A stretch of DNA of 64,000 nt from JABDKH01 sp963768565 (GTDB taxonomy: Bacteria > Bacteroidota > Rhodothermia > Rhodothermales > JABDKH01). Both the position numbers and the translations under genes were made by a program. This document shows positions 41,047 through 50,043 of this stretch, one piece after another. The stretch lies in NCBI GenBank assembly GCA_963768565.1, contig CAVYIO010000038.1, positions 62,001 to 126,000 on the forward strand. The letters are read 5' to 3'. Every line of letters starts with the position of its first letter. Positions within the stretch are counted from its first letter, which is position 1. A model generated the notes under the pieces. It was given only the letters and a program-made list of their open reading frames with translations, searched no databases and was not told the origin of the DNA.

Positions 41047-41997
41047 ATGAGACTTCGTGACTGCGCCGCTATTGCCAGACTTTCGTGTCTCGCACTCGGG
41101 CTCGCTCTCTTCTCCGGCTGCAAAACGACCGGAATTGAGCAAAGCTCAGCCCCTTCATACGTTCGGGCGGCCGAGAACTATCGCCACTTCAAGGATGCCG
41201 GTGCACTCTCCGCGTACCTGCGGTACTCATCCGATGCGGGTCCCCTCCTCAGCGCACACCGCGGGGGTCCAACCCCGGGATACCCGGAGAATAGCCTCGC
41301 AACCATGGATAGAGTCTTGCAGACGGCTCCGGCGTTGCTTGAAGTAGACGTACGCATGACAGCCGACAGCACTCTCATCCTGATTCACGACGACGAACTT
41401 GCGCGAACGACGACCGGAAGCGGATTGGTCGAGGACCATTCGTTGGCGGAAATTCGTGCGCTTCTCCTGCGAGACGAGCGCGGGATCATTACCCCCTTTC
41501 GGGTCCCGACGCTTGCCGAGGCCCTGGACTGGGCTGAAGCGCGTGCTGTTCTGACGCTGGACGTCAAGCCGGGCCTCGCTCCGGAGATGATCATCAACGC
41601 GATACGCAAGCACGAGGCGGGTGGCCGCGTCGTCGTCATCGTTTACAGCATACCGGATCTGATGGCGTTCACAAGAACAGCTCCCGATCTGATGTACTCT
41701 GTGCCGGCAGAATCCGAGCAGGATCTTTTGGCGGCTCTGGACTCCGGTATCGATGCCAACAGAATCCTCGTGTGGACGGGCGTCGGTGAAATTCGAACTG
41801 AAGTGATTCGTCTGGCTCACGCTCGCGGGATTCGTACCATGATGGGCACGTTCGGGGAAATCGACGAACGGGCAGCCGCTGCGGGCGCGACGATCTACGA
41901 GGCGCTGCTGCAATCCGGAGTCGATATCATCGCGACGGACCGCGTCGCGGATGTAGCCGGCGCGATCACGACGTTCACCAGATTCAAAAATCCGTGA
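41047..41997 (+). CDS. Glycerophosphodiester phosphodiesterase lipoprotein
   Basis: A 316-residue protein with signal peptide and lipobox (LFSGCKTT, Cys near residue 25), so probably membrane-anchored. The GDPD TIM-barrel motifs are present: SAHRGGPTPGYPENSLATM (His-Arg with Glu), LEVDVRMTAD and LIHDDELARTTTG. A late Asp-rich strand ends the barrel (DIIATDRV). It cleaves glycerophosphodiesters to glycerol-3-phosphate, or acts in phospholipid scavenging. It starts 12 bases after the propeller gene, so the two may share a transcript. Confidence 0.93.
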   Translation: MRLRDCAAIARLSCLALGLALFSGCKTTGIEQSSAPSYVRAAENYRHFKDAGALSAYLRYSSDAGPLLSAHRGGPTPGYPENSLATMDRVLQTAPALLEVDVRMTADSTLILIHDDELARTTTGSGLVEDHSLAEIRALLLRDERGIITPFRVPTLAEALDWAEARAVLTLDVKPGLAPEMIINAIRKHEAGGRVVVIVYSIPDLMAFTRTAPDLMYSVPAESEQDLLAALDSGIDANRILVWTGVGEIRTEVIRLAHARGIRTMMGTFGEIDERAAAAGATIYEALLQSGVDIIATDRVADVAGAITTFTRFKNP

Positions 41998-42157
41998 GGA
42001 TCCTGTCAGGCAGGTTCTTGCGACCGCTGGTCGCGACATGGCAACGCAAAGACCTGTCATTGCGGAATCAGAAAATGTGTAGCTTGCGCGCCGTTCCCGG
42101 CGACATTGTCGCCGCAATGCGCCTCTCCCACGCAATCCACGACCCGGACGCCAGCAG
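41998..42157. other. Noncoding spacer with two perfect hairpins before the SLC12-like gene
   Basis: This 160-base stretch holds two small stems: 42020-42034 (six pairs, 3-base loop) and 42098-42114 (seven pairs, 3-base loop). Neither has a T-tract, so they are not classical terminators. They could be leader structures, protein-binding sites or chance. No open frame or promoter was recognised. Confidence 0.4.
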
Positions 42158-44381
42158 ATGAGTGATCGACCCAACCAGGGCACCGGGTTGACCACGTTTC
42201 AGGGTGTATTCACACCTTCGATTCTGACGATACTCGGCGTGATCATGTACCTGCGATTCGGGTGGGTCGTTGGTAGCGTCGGGCTGACAGGAACCCTCGC
42301 GATCGTCACCCTTTCCACGGGGATCACGTTTCTGACGGCGCTATCGATATCATCGATAGCAACAGCGCAGCAGGTCAAGATCGGCGGCGCGTACTACATG
42401 ATCAGCCGCACACTCGGCATCGAGAGCGGTGGCGCCGTCGGCATTCCCCTCTATATCGCCCAGGCGTTGTCGGTCGCTCTTTACACCATCGGTTTCGCCG
42501 AGAGCGTTGTTCGCGTGTTCCCTACTCTCGACGAGAAGATGGTGGGGATGGTAACGACGGTCGGCGTGGCACTTCTGGCGATGAAGTCGGCCCGAGCGGC
42601 CATCCGGGCACAGTACGTCATCATGGGCGCTATCGGTCTGTCGCTTGTGTCACTCTTTCTTGGAGGACCCATAGACGGCGGCGAGTTCGTGAGTTCGACC
42701 ACTCCCGTAACCGACGGGCCCGGATTCTGGGTAGTCTTTGCGGTGTTCTTCCCGGCCGTAACCGGAATCATGGCCGGCGTGAACATGTCCGGCGATCTCC
42801 GTGATCCGGGTCGATCGATTCCCCGCGGCACCCTCGCCGCCGTAGGTGTCGGCTACGCGATATACATGATCGTTCCGCTGTTTCTCATTCGATGGGCGCC
42901 GGCAAGCGAACTCGTTTCCGACCCGCTTATCATGAAGAGAATGGCGTTCTGGGGCGACGCCATCCTTCTCGGTGTGTGGGGCGCCACACTCTCCAGCGCT
43001 GTCGGCAGCATCCTGGGTGCCCCGCGCGTTCTGCAGGCCCTGGCCCGCGATGGGGTCCTGCCTGATTCGTTTCGGTGGTTGGGGCGTGGTACCGGGCCGG
43101 AAGATGAACCGCGCGTCGGAACAGCCGTGACCTTCGCCATCGCGCTCGTCACCGTGATGCTCGGCAACCTCAACGCGATCGCGCCCGTGCTGACCATGTT
43201 CTTCCTGACGACCTACGGCGTTCTGAACGTCGCAGCAGGGCTCGAGCGCTTCCTTCGCAACCCCTCGTTTCGCCCCAAATTCCAGGTGCACTGGACGGTC
43301 TCATTTCTGGGAGCCATCGGATGCGGGGCGGTCATGTTTCTCATCAATCCGCTGGCCACGACCATCGCAATTATCACCGTGGCGGGGATCTATTTCTGGC
43401 TGGAGCGAAAAGAACTCCGAAGTGAGTGGGGTGACGTTCGCAGAGGAATCTGGATGACCCTCACGCGAACCGGACTGTTTCACCTTCGAGACGCCCCCGA
43501 CCCGAAGAACTGGCGTCCCCACATCCTCGTGCTCTCCGGCGCACCGACGAAGCGATGGCACTTGATCGATCTTGCGTCGGCGATTTCCCATAACAAGGCC
43601 CTGATGACCGTCTCAACCGTCGTCACCAGCCCTACGGTGGATCAGGCACGGATCGCCGCCCTCGAGAATACAATCCACGAGTTCATGGATCGAAAAGGCG
43701 TTCGATGCCTGGTTCGGGCCGTCTCTGCAGCCACGCCGTTTGACGGCGCGACTGCGCTCGTCGACCTGTATGGGTTGGGTGCTCTCGTGCCGAACACGAT
43801 CCTCATGGGTGACAGCGAATCCAAGGAGCACAGAGCCGAATACTGCCGCATGATCGAACATTTCTTCCGATCAAAACGGAACACGGCGATCGTGCACCAC
43901 AACAACGACCGGGGATTCGGAAGACGCCGACACATCGACGTCTGGTGGGGCGGCCTCAAGGGCAACGGAGCCCTGATGATGATCCTTGCGTATTTGCTCA
44001 GAACCAGCCTGTCGTGGCGTGGTGCCGAGGTAACGGTCAAGATGGTCGTTCCTTCGGCGGATGCTGCTCCGACCGTGAGCCAGAATCTTGCAGCGGCTTG
44101 TCGAGAACGCGCGAACCGGAGCAGTGAGCGACGTGATTCTCGCCGAAGGACGATCTTTTGATGAGATTCTTCGCGACTCCTCAAGCGAGGCGGACCTGAT
44201 ATTCATGGGTATGGCGGAACCTCATCCCGGCTTCGTGGAATACTACGAACGCCTGCAAGTGCGCCTCGAAGGCCTTGCGTCGACAGTCCTCGTGCTTAGC
44301 GCGGAGGACATCTCGTTTGGAGATGTCCTGATCGAGAAGGACCAGGGTGCGCAAGAGGACCCTCGAACAACTCGAAACTGA
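42158..44381 (+). CDS. SLC12-like cation-chloride/amino-acid cotransporter, one frameshift
   Basis: About 740 residues after correction. The first ~450 residues are a twelve-helix APC-superfamily transporter with helix 1 (GVFTPSILTILGVIMYLRFGWVVG) characteristic of SLC12 cation-chloride cotransporters rather than of amino-acid permeases. Other marks are ISRTLGIESGGAVGIPLY and FFPAVTGIMAGVNMSGDLRDP. The cytosolic C-terminal part (LSGAPTKRWHLIDLASAI onwards) also resembles SLC12. The literal frame stops at 44161; removing one base at about 44088-44090 gives QNLQRLVENARTGAVSDVI, open to 44381. It may regulate cell volume or ion balance. Confidence 0.85.
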
Positions 44382-44415
44382 ACACAAAAAACGGAGACTA
44401 CTTCTCCCTTCTGGC

Positions 44416-45330
44416 ATGCTATCGGTCTCCGCTGTTACAAAAAAATATGCGACAAAGCTCGCCGTCGATCGCGTCAGCTTTAGCGTAGAAAAGGGTCGGA
44501 TTTTCGGACTCCTTGGCCCCAACGGTGCCGGGAAGACGTCAACGATTCGGATGATCGCCTTCATCACGATGCCCGACGAGGGTGAGATCCGGTTTCAGGA
44601 TCGCACGGTAGGCGCCTGGAGCCAACGCGTCATGGGCTATCTCCCTGAGGAGCGCGGCCTGTACAAGAAGATGCGCGTGCGAGACCAGCTCGAGTATCTC
44701 GCTGCACTGAAAGGCATGTCGAGGTCCGACGCGAGCGACGCCATTACATACTGGCTGGATCGGTTCGACGCCTCCTCATGGGGCAGCAAGAAGATCGAGG
44801 AACTGTCCAAGGGGATGCAGCAGAAAGTTCAGTTCATCGCAACAGTCGCCCACAAACCGCAGTTGTTTATTTTCGACGAACCGTTCAGTGGACTCGATCC
44901 GCTAAATGCCGAGCTGCTGCAGGAGGTCATCTTCGAACTCAAGGAGGACGGCCGCACCATTCTCTTCGCGTCGCACCGCATGGAGCAAGTCGAGCAACTA
45001 TGCGACGATATCTGCCTCGTCTCAGATGGCCGTGTTGTGCTCGACGGAGCACTGCGTGACGTCAAAAAATCTTTCGGAAGAAATGTTATCAATCTTGAGT
45101 TCAGCGGCAGCGCGGACTTTCTAACGCAGCTTGAAACCGGCGGAAATGTCCGCGTGATCAACAAGACCCAGAATCGAGCGGAGGTGCGGCTGCTGGATGG
45201 AACGGAACCGCGAGCAGTCCTAGAAGCGGCGATAGCCAACCTCGACGAGATCTATAAATTCGAACTTGTTGAGCCCAGCCTCAATGAGATTTTTATCGCC
45301 GTCGTTTCGGGAGCAGATGTCCATGCGTAG
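44416..45330 (+). CDS. ABC transporter ATP-binding protein, NatA-like
   Basis: About 304 residues from the ATG at 44416 (MLSVSAVTKKYATKLAVDRVSF). The upstream part of the frame (from 44347) overlaps the previous gene and is unlike ABC proteins. Walker A is GPNGAGKTS, the signature is LSKGMQQKVQF, and Walker B plus D-loop are LFIFDEPFSGLDP; the switch His is in FASHRMEQ. It energises the permease encoded next. The pair resembles NatAB-type sodium or drug exporters of the ABC-2 class. Confidence 0.93.
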   Translation: MLSVSAVTKKYATKLAVDRVSFSVEKGRIFGLLGPNGAGKTSTIRMIAFITMPDEGEIRFQDRTVGAWSQRVMGYLPEERGLYKKMRVRDQLEYLAALKGMSRSDASDAITYWLDRFDASSWGSKKIEELSKGMQQKVQFIATVAHKPQLFIFDEPFSGLDPLNAELLQEVIFELKEDGRTILFASHRMEQVEQLCDDICLVSDGRVVLDGALRDVKKSFGRNVINLEFSGSADFLTQLETGGNVRVINKTQNRAEVRLLDGTEPRAVLEAAIANLDEIYKFELVEPSLNEIFIAVVSGADVHA

Positions 45331-45369
45331 CCGGCATATACCTTCAGTGTGTTACAGCGTGCCAGTCTT

Positions 45370-46660
45370 ATGAAAAGTGCCCTGTGGGTAATAGCGCAAC
45401 GCGAGTACATTCAGCGGGTGAAGACCAAAGGGTTTGTCATCGGCACATTGCTCGGTCCGATCTTCATGATCGCCCTGATCGCCATCCCCGTCTTTGTCAT
45501 GGTCGCGGTCGACGAGCAGGTGACGCGAAAGATCGCGATCGTCGATGAGACCGGTGTACTGGCGGACGCGCTCGATTTCCCTCTGGAGTTCGAGATGGTC
45601 CAGCTCGACGTTCCCGTAGACACGATTCGGCACATGGTGGAAGAACAACTGCTTGACGGGTATTTGTTGCTTCCGGCCGATGTTCTTCAGGGACGAGGGC
45701 CCGCTTCCTTTTACTCGCGAGGGGGAGGAGGCTTGATGTTTTCCACCCAGCTACAGCAGGTCGTGGATCGTGCCGTGAGGCAGCGCCGCCTGGTAGACGC
45801 TGGCGCGCCGGATGCCGTGCTACGGATTCTGAATGAAAACGTCGACGTTCGAATGGTAAAGCTGACCGACCAGGGTGAGGAGGCCGATGCTGCAACGGCG
45901 CTTGCCGGCATCGGCTATGTCATGGGCTTCGTCATCTATATCTGCATGTTCATCTACGGCGCCTTTGTGATGCGCGGAGTTATTGAGGAGAAGACAAACC
46001 GCATCGCCGAACTCATCGCATCATCAGCCAGACCGTTTCAATTGATGATGGGCAAGGTGCTTGGCATTGGGGCAATGGGCTTGACGCAGTTTCTCGTCTG
46101 GTGCATTCTTGGTATGGGCATCATGGGGTTTGGCGGCGCCATCGCGGCGCTGTTTATCGATCCCACCGAATACGGCCTCACCGAAACAACCAATCAACAG
46201 GCCGTTCTCGACGCGGCGGGCGTGACGATCCCGCAGATCCCGTTCTCGGCGTTTGTTCTTATTCGTTCTCTTTTTCATTGGCGGATATCTGCTGTACGCC
46301 AGCCTGTTTGCAGCCGTAGGAAGCGCGGTAGAGCAGGAGTCCGATGCACAGCAGTTCGTGCTTCCGATCGCCGCACCCATCATCGTTCCCATGCTGATGA
46401 TCGGCCACGTAATCGAGAGCCCGGACAGTGCGCTGTCATTCTGGCTTTCGATCGTACCGTTCTTCTCACCCATTCTAATGACCGTCAGAATCGCCGCCAC
46501 GAACGTGCCCCTCTGGCAAACAATACTGGCACTTGCGCTTCTGGGCGGCGCCTTCCTTGGCTCAATCTGGATATCGTCCCGGATCTATCGCGTAGGGATT
46601 CTGATGTACGGCAAGAAACCGAGCTTCACCGACATCATCCGCTGGCTGCGGCAGGGCTAG
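45370..46660 (+). CDS. ABC-2 type permease, NatB-like, one frameshift
   Basis: About 429 residues after correction. Helix 1 is near the N-terminus (GTLLGPIFMIALIAIPVFVMV), followed by a ~170-residue extracytoplasmic domain and six C-terminal helices. Family marks are REYIQRVKTKGFVIGT, VMRGVIEEKTNRIAELIASS and PFQLMMGKVLGIGAMG. The literal frame breaks near 46259; removing one T of TT at 46259-46260 gives FSAFVLFVLFFIGGYLLYASLFAAVGSAV. ATG 45370 is preferred over the TTG at 45349. It partners the ATPase 40 bases upstream. Confidence 0.9.
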
Positions 46661-46711
46661 ACCCGGCCGATTGGGATTGCGCCGTCGCGTCCGTGCAATT
46701 AGACTAACGGC

Positions 46712-49018
46712 ATGTACACGCCCGGTCGCTCTGCACTTATCGCCCTTCTGACCGCCGTTCTGGTCAGCCTCGTCGTCGTAGAGGCCACGGGACAGACAGC
46801 GACCCTTCGAGGATTCGTGCGTGACTCGCAGACTATGCGGCCTTTGCAGGGCGCCTCAATTGTTCTGCAGCAGGAAGGACGAATACGCGTCGGTACGGCT
46901 ACCGATGGAGATGGATACTTTATTCTGCCGAGAGTACCTCCGGATCAGTACGACATGATAGTTACGTTCGTGGGGTACGCGCCGGCCTGGCAGTCAATTG
47001 ACGTTCGAAGAGATCGGCAGGATTTTATGCGGATCGTGCTCGTGCCTGCAGCACAGAGCATGGATGAGGTGGTCATTGAGGTGCAGGCCGAGGGTGGCAT
47101 CACGGCGGTGAGTGCCGGACTTCAAGTCGTCCAGCCGGCGGACATCCAGCGCGTTCCGGTGCTGGGGGCGAGCGGTGATCTGGCCGGTTATCTTCAGACC
47201 ATTCCGGGCGTCGCAATACAGGGCGATCGTGGAGGACAGTTCTTCGTCCGAGGGGGCTCGACCGACCAGAATCTGGCGCTTCTGGATGGTATCCCGATCT
47301 ATCAGCCCTTCCACATTGTCAGCTTCTATTCAGCGTTCCCGGAAGAAATCGTCGACCACGCCGACGTGTACACCGCCGGGTTCGGAGCCGCCTATTCCAC
47401 GCGGCTCTCCTCCGTGATGGATGTGTCAACGCGGAATGGCAACAAGGAGCGTCTCTCCGGTTCGGCCGCAATCGCTCCGTTCCTGAGCGGAGCACGGCTC
47501 GAAGGTCCGATCATTCCCGAACGCGTGTCGTTCGTTGCATCGGCCCGACAGTCGCTCGTCGAAGAGTTGACACCTAATCTCTACGGCCAACGTCAGCCAT
47601 ACCGGTTCGGTGATCGCTTCGCTAAACTGCATGCGTTCGTCGGTGCGAACCACACCGTCTCCGTGACCGGGCTCAGCACGACAGATCGTGGCAATATTGC
47701 CGGTTCAGTCACCAACTTCGACGGGAGTTTCGTTCCGCGCGAATCAGACGACGATTCAGATCGAGAAGTCTCCTGGACGAATCGTGCGGTCGGTGGACGT
47801 TATGCATATCGCTCCCGGCGGCTGCCGCTGTTCCTGGAGATGCACACATCGACTTCCCGATCCACCAACGAGATCGGGCCACAAGATGTCCCGGAACGAT
47901 CGGCTTCCATCGAGAGCACGGATGCGAGTCTCGTTGCCTCTGTATTTGGCAAACCTGGCGAATTCAAGGTCGGTGCCCGCTGGCGGGAATCCACCATGGC
48001 GTACGAACTGGGCGGCCAGTTCCAGGATCTCGAAGTGGGCTCCGTCAAGACGACCGAGATCAATGCGTTTGCAGAAGCTGTCAGCAATGTTGGCAGTGAC
48101 CGCCTTAGCGTGAACCCCGGAGTCAATGTGTATGTCATCCCGGATCGCAACGACCTCAAGGTTGACCCGCGACTCCGCATGACCTGGTCGGTCCCGTTGG
48201 CGTTCGGTCTGCATACGGCACATGCCGCGTTCGGACGATTCCATCAACTCATTGTTGGACTATCGGACGAGCGTGACGTCGGCAATGTATTCACAGCCTG
48301 GGTCCCCGCCGCTGACTCGCTGGAGTTGCCCGCCGCCTGGCACGCTGTGAGTGGATGGTCGTCAAAATTTCCGGGAGGAATTGGTTTCGCGGTGGAGGGA
48401 TACGTGAAGACATTTTCCAGTCTATCCGTGCCGGTCTTCAGCCCGTTCCCGGGATTTACGACTGCCCTGCAGCCCGCCGATGGAACCGCACGGGGACTTG
48501 ACGTGCGCATCGAAACAGATGCACGACCATTCATCAACCGGTCCACACTATCCGGATACGTGAGCTATGCACTATCCGATGTGGAATACCGAACCGATAC
48601 GTTCTCATACCATCCGGCGCAGCATCGAACGCATCAAGTGAATGCCATGGTCAGGGTGGAACGTGACGGACTGGGACTGATCATACAGTGGCAGTACGGG
48701 TCCGGATTTCCGCTGACGAAATCAGCGGGGTTCGATGTCTGGCAATACCTGACTCCGGCTTCACAGGTCTCAAGCGACCCCGGCACCATCAGGGTCCTGT
48801 ATCTGGAGCCGTTCGGTGGTCGCCAACCCAACTACGAGCGAGTCGATGTGTGGCTGGACAAGGTTGTTGACCTTGGACGTGCGCGCGCAACCGTGCGAGC
48901 CGGAATCGTGAACCTGCTGAATCGTAATAATCTTTTCTACTTCGACCTCTTCACGCTCAGACGAGTCGACCAGATGCCTCTCACACCATCGGTCGGATTC
49001 AAGGTGGAGTTGCTATGA
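46712..49018 (+). CDS. TonB-dependent outer-membrane receptor with carboxypeptidase-like N-domain
   Basis: A 768-residue receptor. The signal peptide (ALIALLTAVLVSLVVVEATGQ) is followed by a carboxypeptidase-regulatory-like domain (TATLRGFVRDSQTMRPLQGA to about residue 115), then the plug (AGYLQTIPGVAIQGDRGGQ, FFVRGGSTDQNLALLDGIPIY) and a beta-barrel. The end FKVELL is a hydrophobic, strand-like C-terminus as in porins. Similar receptors take up polymers or metal complexes using TonB energy. The next gene overlaps by four bases and encodes its likely DUF4249 partner, so the two act as a pair. The substrate is unknown. Confidence 0.93.
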   Translation: MYTPGRSALIALLTAVLVSLVVVEATGQTATLRGFVRDSQTMRPLQGASIVLQQEGRIRVGTATDGDGYFILPRVPPDQYDMIVTFVGYAPAWQSIDVRRDRQDFMRIVLVPAAQSMDEVVIEVQAEGGITAVSAGLQVVQPADIQRVPVLGASGDLAGYLQTIPGVAIQGDRGGQFFVRGGSTDQNLALLDGIPIYQPFHIVSFYSAFPEEIVDHADVYTAGFGAAYSTRLSSVMDVSTRNGNKERLSGSAAIAPFLSGARLEGPIIPERVSFVASARQSLVEELTPNLYGQRQPYRFGDRFAKLHAFVGANHTVSVTGLSTTDRGNIAGSVTNFDGSFVPRESDDDSDREVSWTNRAVGGRYAYRSRRLPLFLEMHTSTSRSTNEIGPQDVPERSASIESTDASLVASVFGKPGEFKVGARWRESTMAYELGGQFQDLEVGSVKTTEINAFAEAVSNVGSDRLSVNPGVNVYVIPDRNDLKVDPRLRMTWSVPLAFGLHTAHAAFGRFHQLIVGLSDERDVGNVFTAWVPAADSLELPAAWHAVSGWSSKFPGGIGFAVEGYVKTFSSLSVPVFSPFPGFTTALQPADGTARGLDVRIETDARPFINRSTLSGYVSYALSDVEYRTDTFSYHPAQHRTHQVNAMVRVERDGLGLIIQWQYGSGFPLTKSAGFDVWQYLTPASQVSSDPGTIRVLYLEPFGGRQPNYERVDVWLDKVVDLGRARATVRAGIVNLLNRNNLFYFDLFTLRRVDQMPLTPSVGFKVELL

Positions 49019-49944
49019 CAGCAAGATCCGCCATACGAGGACTGGTCATTCTGTTTCTTTGCGCCACGCCTGTGAGCTGCGAGATGTTTGAGGATACCGA
49101 GATCGACCCGTTTGAAGGCCAGGGAGCGTACTTCACGATGTACGGATTTCTGGACGCGACAAGAGTGGAGCAGGAGATTCGCATCAGTCCCGTCAGACGC
49201 ACGCCCGAGATTATCCGGTCGCCAACCGACGATAACGCGTTCATCGATGCAACCGTGACCAGTACTGATCTGGAGACGGGGGTTACTGTTGCGTGGCGCC
49301 ACGAGCTCTCACAGCTCTCGGACGGTGCATACGCACATATCTTTCGGTCGTCACAGGTGCCGCGACCGGGTCGTGCCTATCGCATAGACGTCGTGCGATC
49401 CGACGGAAAGAGCAGCAGCGCCACGACCGTGATACCTCTGTTGACATCGCTTTCGGAGCCCGTCCGTAGCCAGTTTCGCGAGGAATCGGGCATCCTCGTC
49501 CAGGACATAACCCTGCCGGGCGTGACACTGGCAGCAAACATCGATGTGTTTTACGACGTGACAGATGGGGGGGTGTCGCATTTCTTTCGTGTCACGCGAT
49601 CGTACGATGCCGAGGGTGCGAGGGACGAGACTGGAGGATGGCAATTCGCGCTTGACCTTTCGGGAGACGCGGCGTTCGTTCGGATGGTAGCCGAGCCCGT
49701 TCTTGGCCCGCGTTTGTCGCTCAACGGCATGGGCGTCCGCGTCCGCTGGGCAGATGAACAGTGGCCGCTTGTGGAAGGACCGATAGATATAGAAATCCTT
49801 GCGCAACCCGGTGGATTCTCCAATGTGGATAACGGTTTCGGTTTCATCGGATCGATTGGAGACTACCTGCGATTCTGGGATGTCACCGATGAAGCAATGA
49901 GGGCTGCCCTTGGCCTGGACGGCTCGGATCCAGCCCCGAGATAA
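49015..49944 (+). CDS. DUF4249 family lipoprotein paired with the TonB receptor
   Basis: A 309-residue protein with a signal peptide and lipobox-like cysteine (TPVSCEMF, near residue 22), so it is probably surface-anchored. DUF4249 proteins usually follow TonB receptors in Bacteroidota and probably help substrate capture; exact function is not known. The strand-rich body includes VFYDVTDGGVSHFFRVTRSY, typical of the family. Translation is coupled to the receptor by ATGA overlap (49015-49018). Confidence 0.85.
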   Translation: MTARSAIRGLVILFLCATPVSCEMFEDTEIDPFEGQGAYFTMYGFLDATRVEQEIRISPVRRTPEIIRSPTDDNAFIDATVTSTDLETGVTVAWRHELSQLSDGAYAHIFRSSQVPRPGRAYRIDVVRSDGKSSSATTVIPLLTSLSEPVRSQFREESGILVQDITLPGVTLAANIDVFYDVTDGGVSHFFRVTRSYDAEGARDETGGWQFALDLSGDAAFVRMVAEPVLGPRLSLNGMGVRVRWADEQWPLVEGPIDIEILAQPGGFSNVDNGFGFIGSIGDYLRFWDVTDEAMRAALGLDGSDPAPR

Positions 49945-50043
49945 GGCCGCTTCCTGCCTGAATCTCAAGACAACCGCGATATCGTCGCAACCTGGAACGC
50001 ACGCACCTGTATCAGGCAGCGAATCAGAAGCAGGCCATTGTGA

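Noticed and set aside
42098..42114. Hairpin considered as an intrinsic terminator after the GDPD gene
   Set aside because: A strong stem is present but there is no T-tract on either strand.
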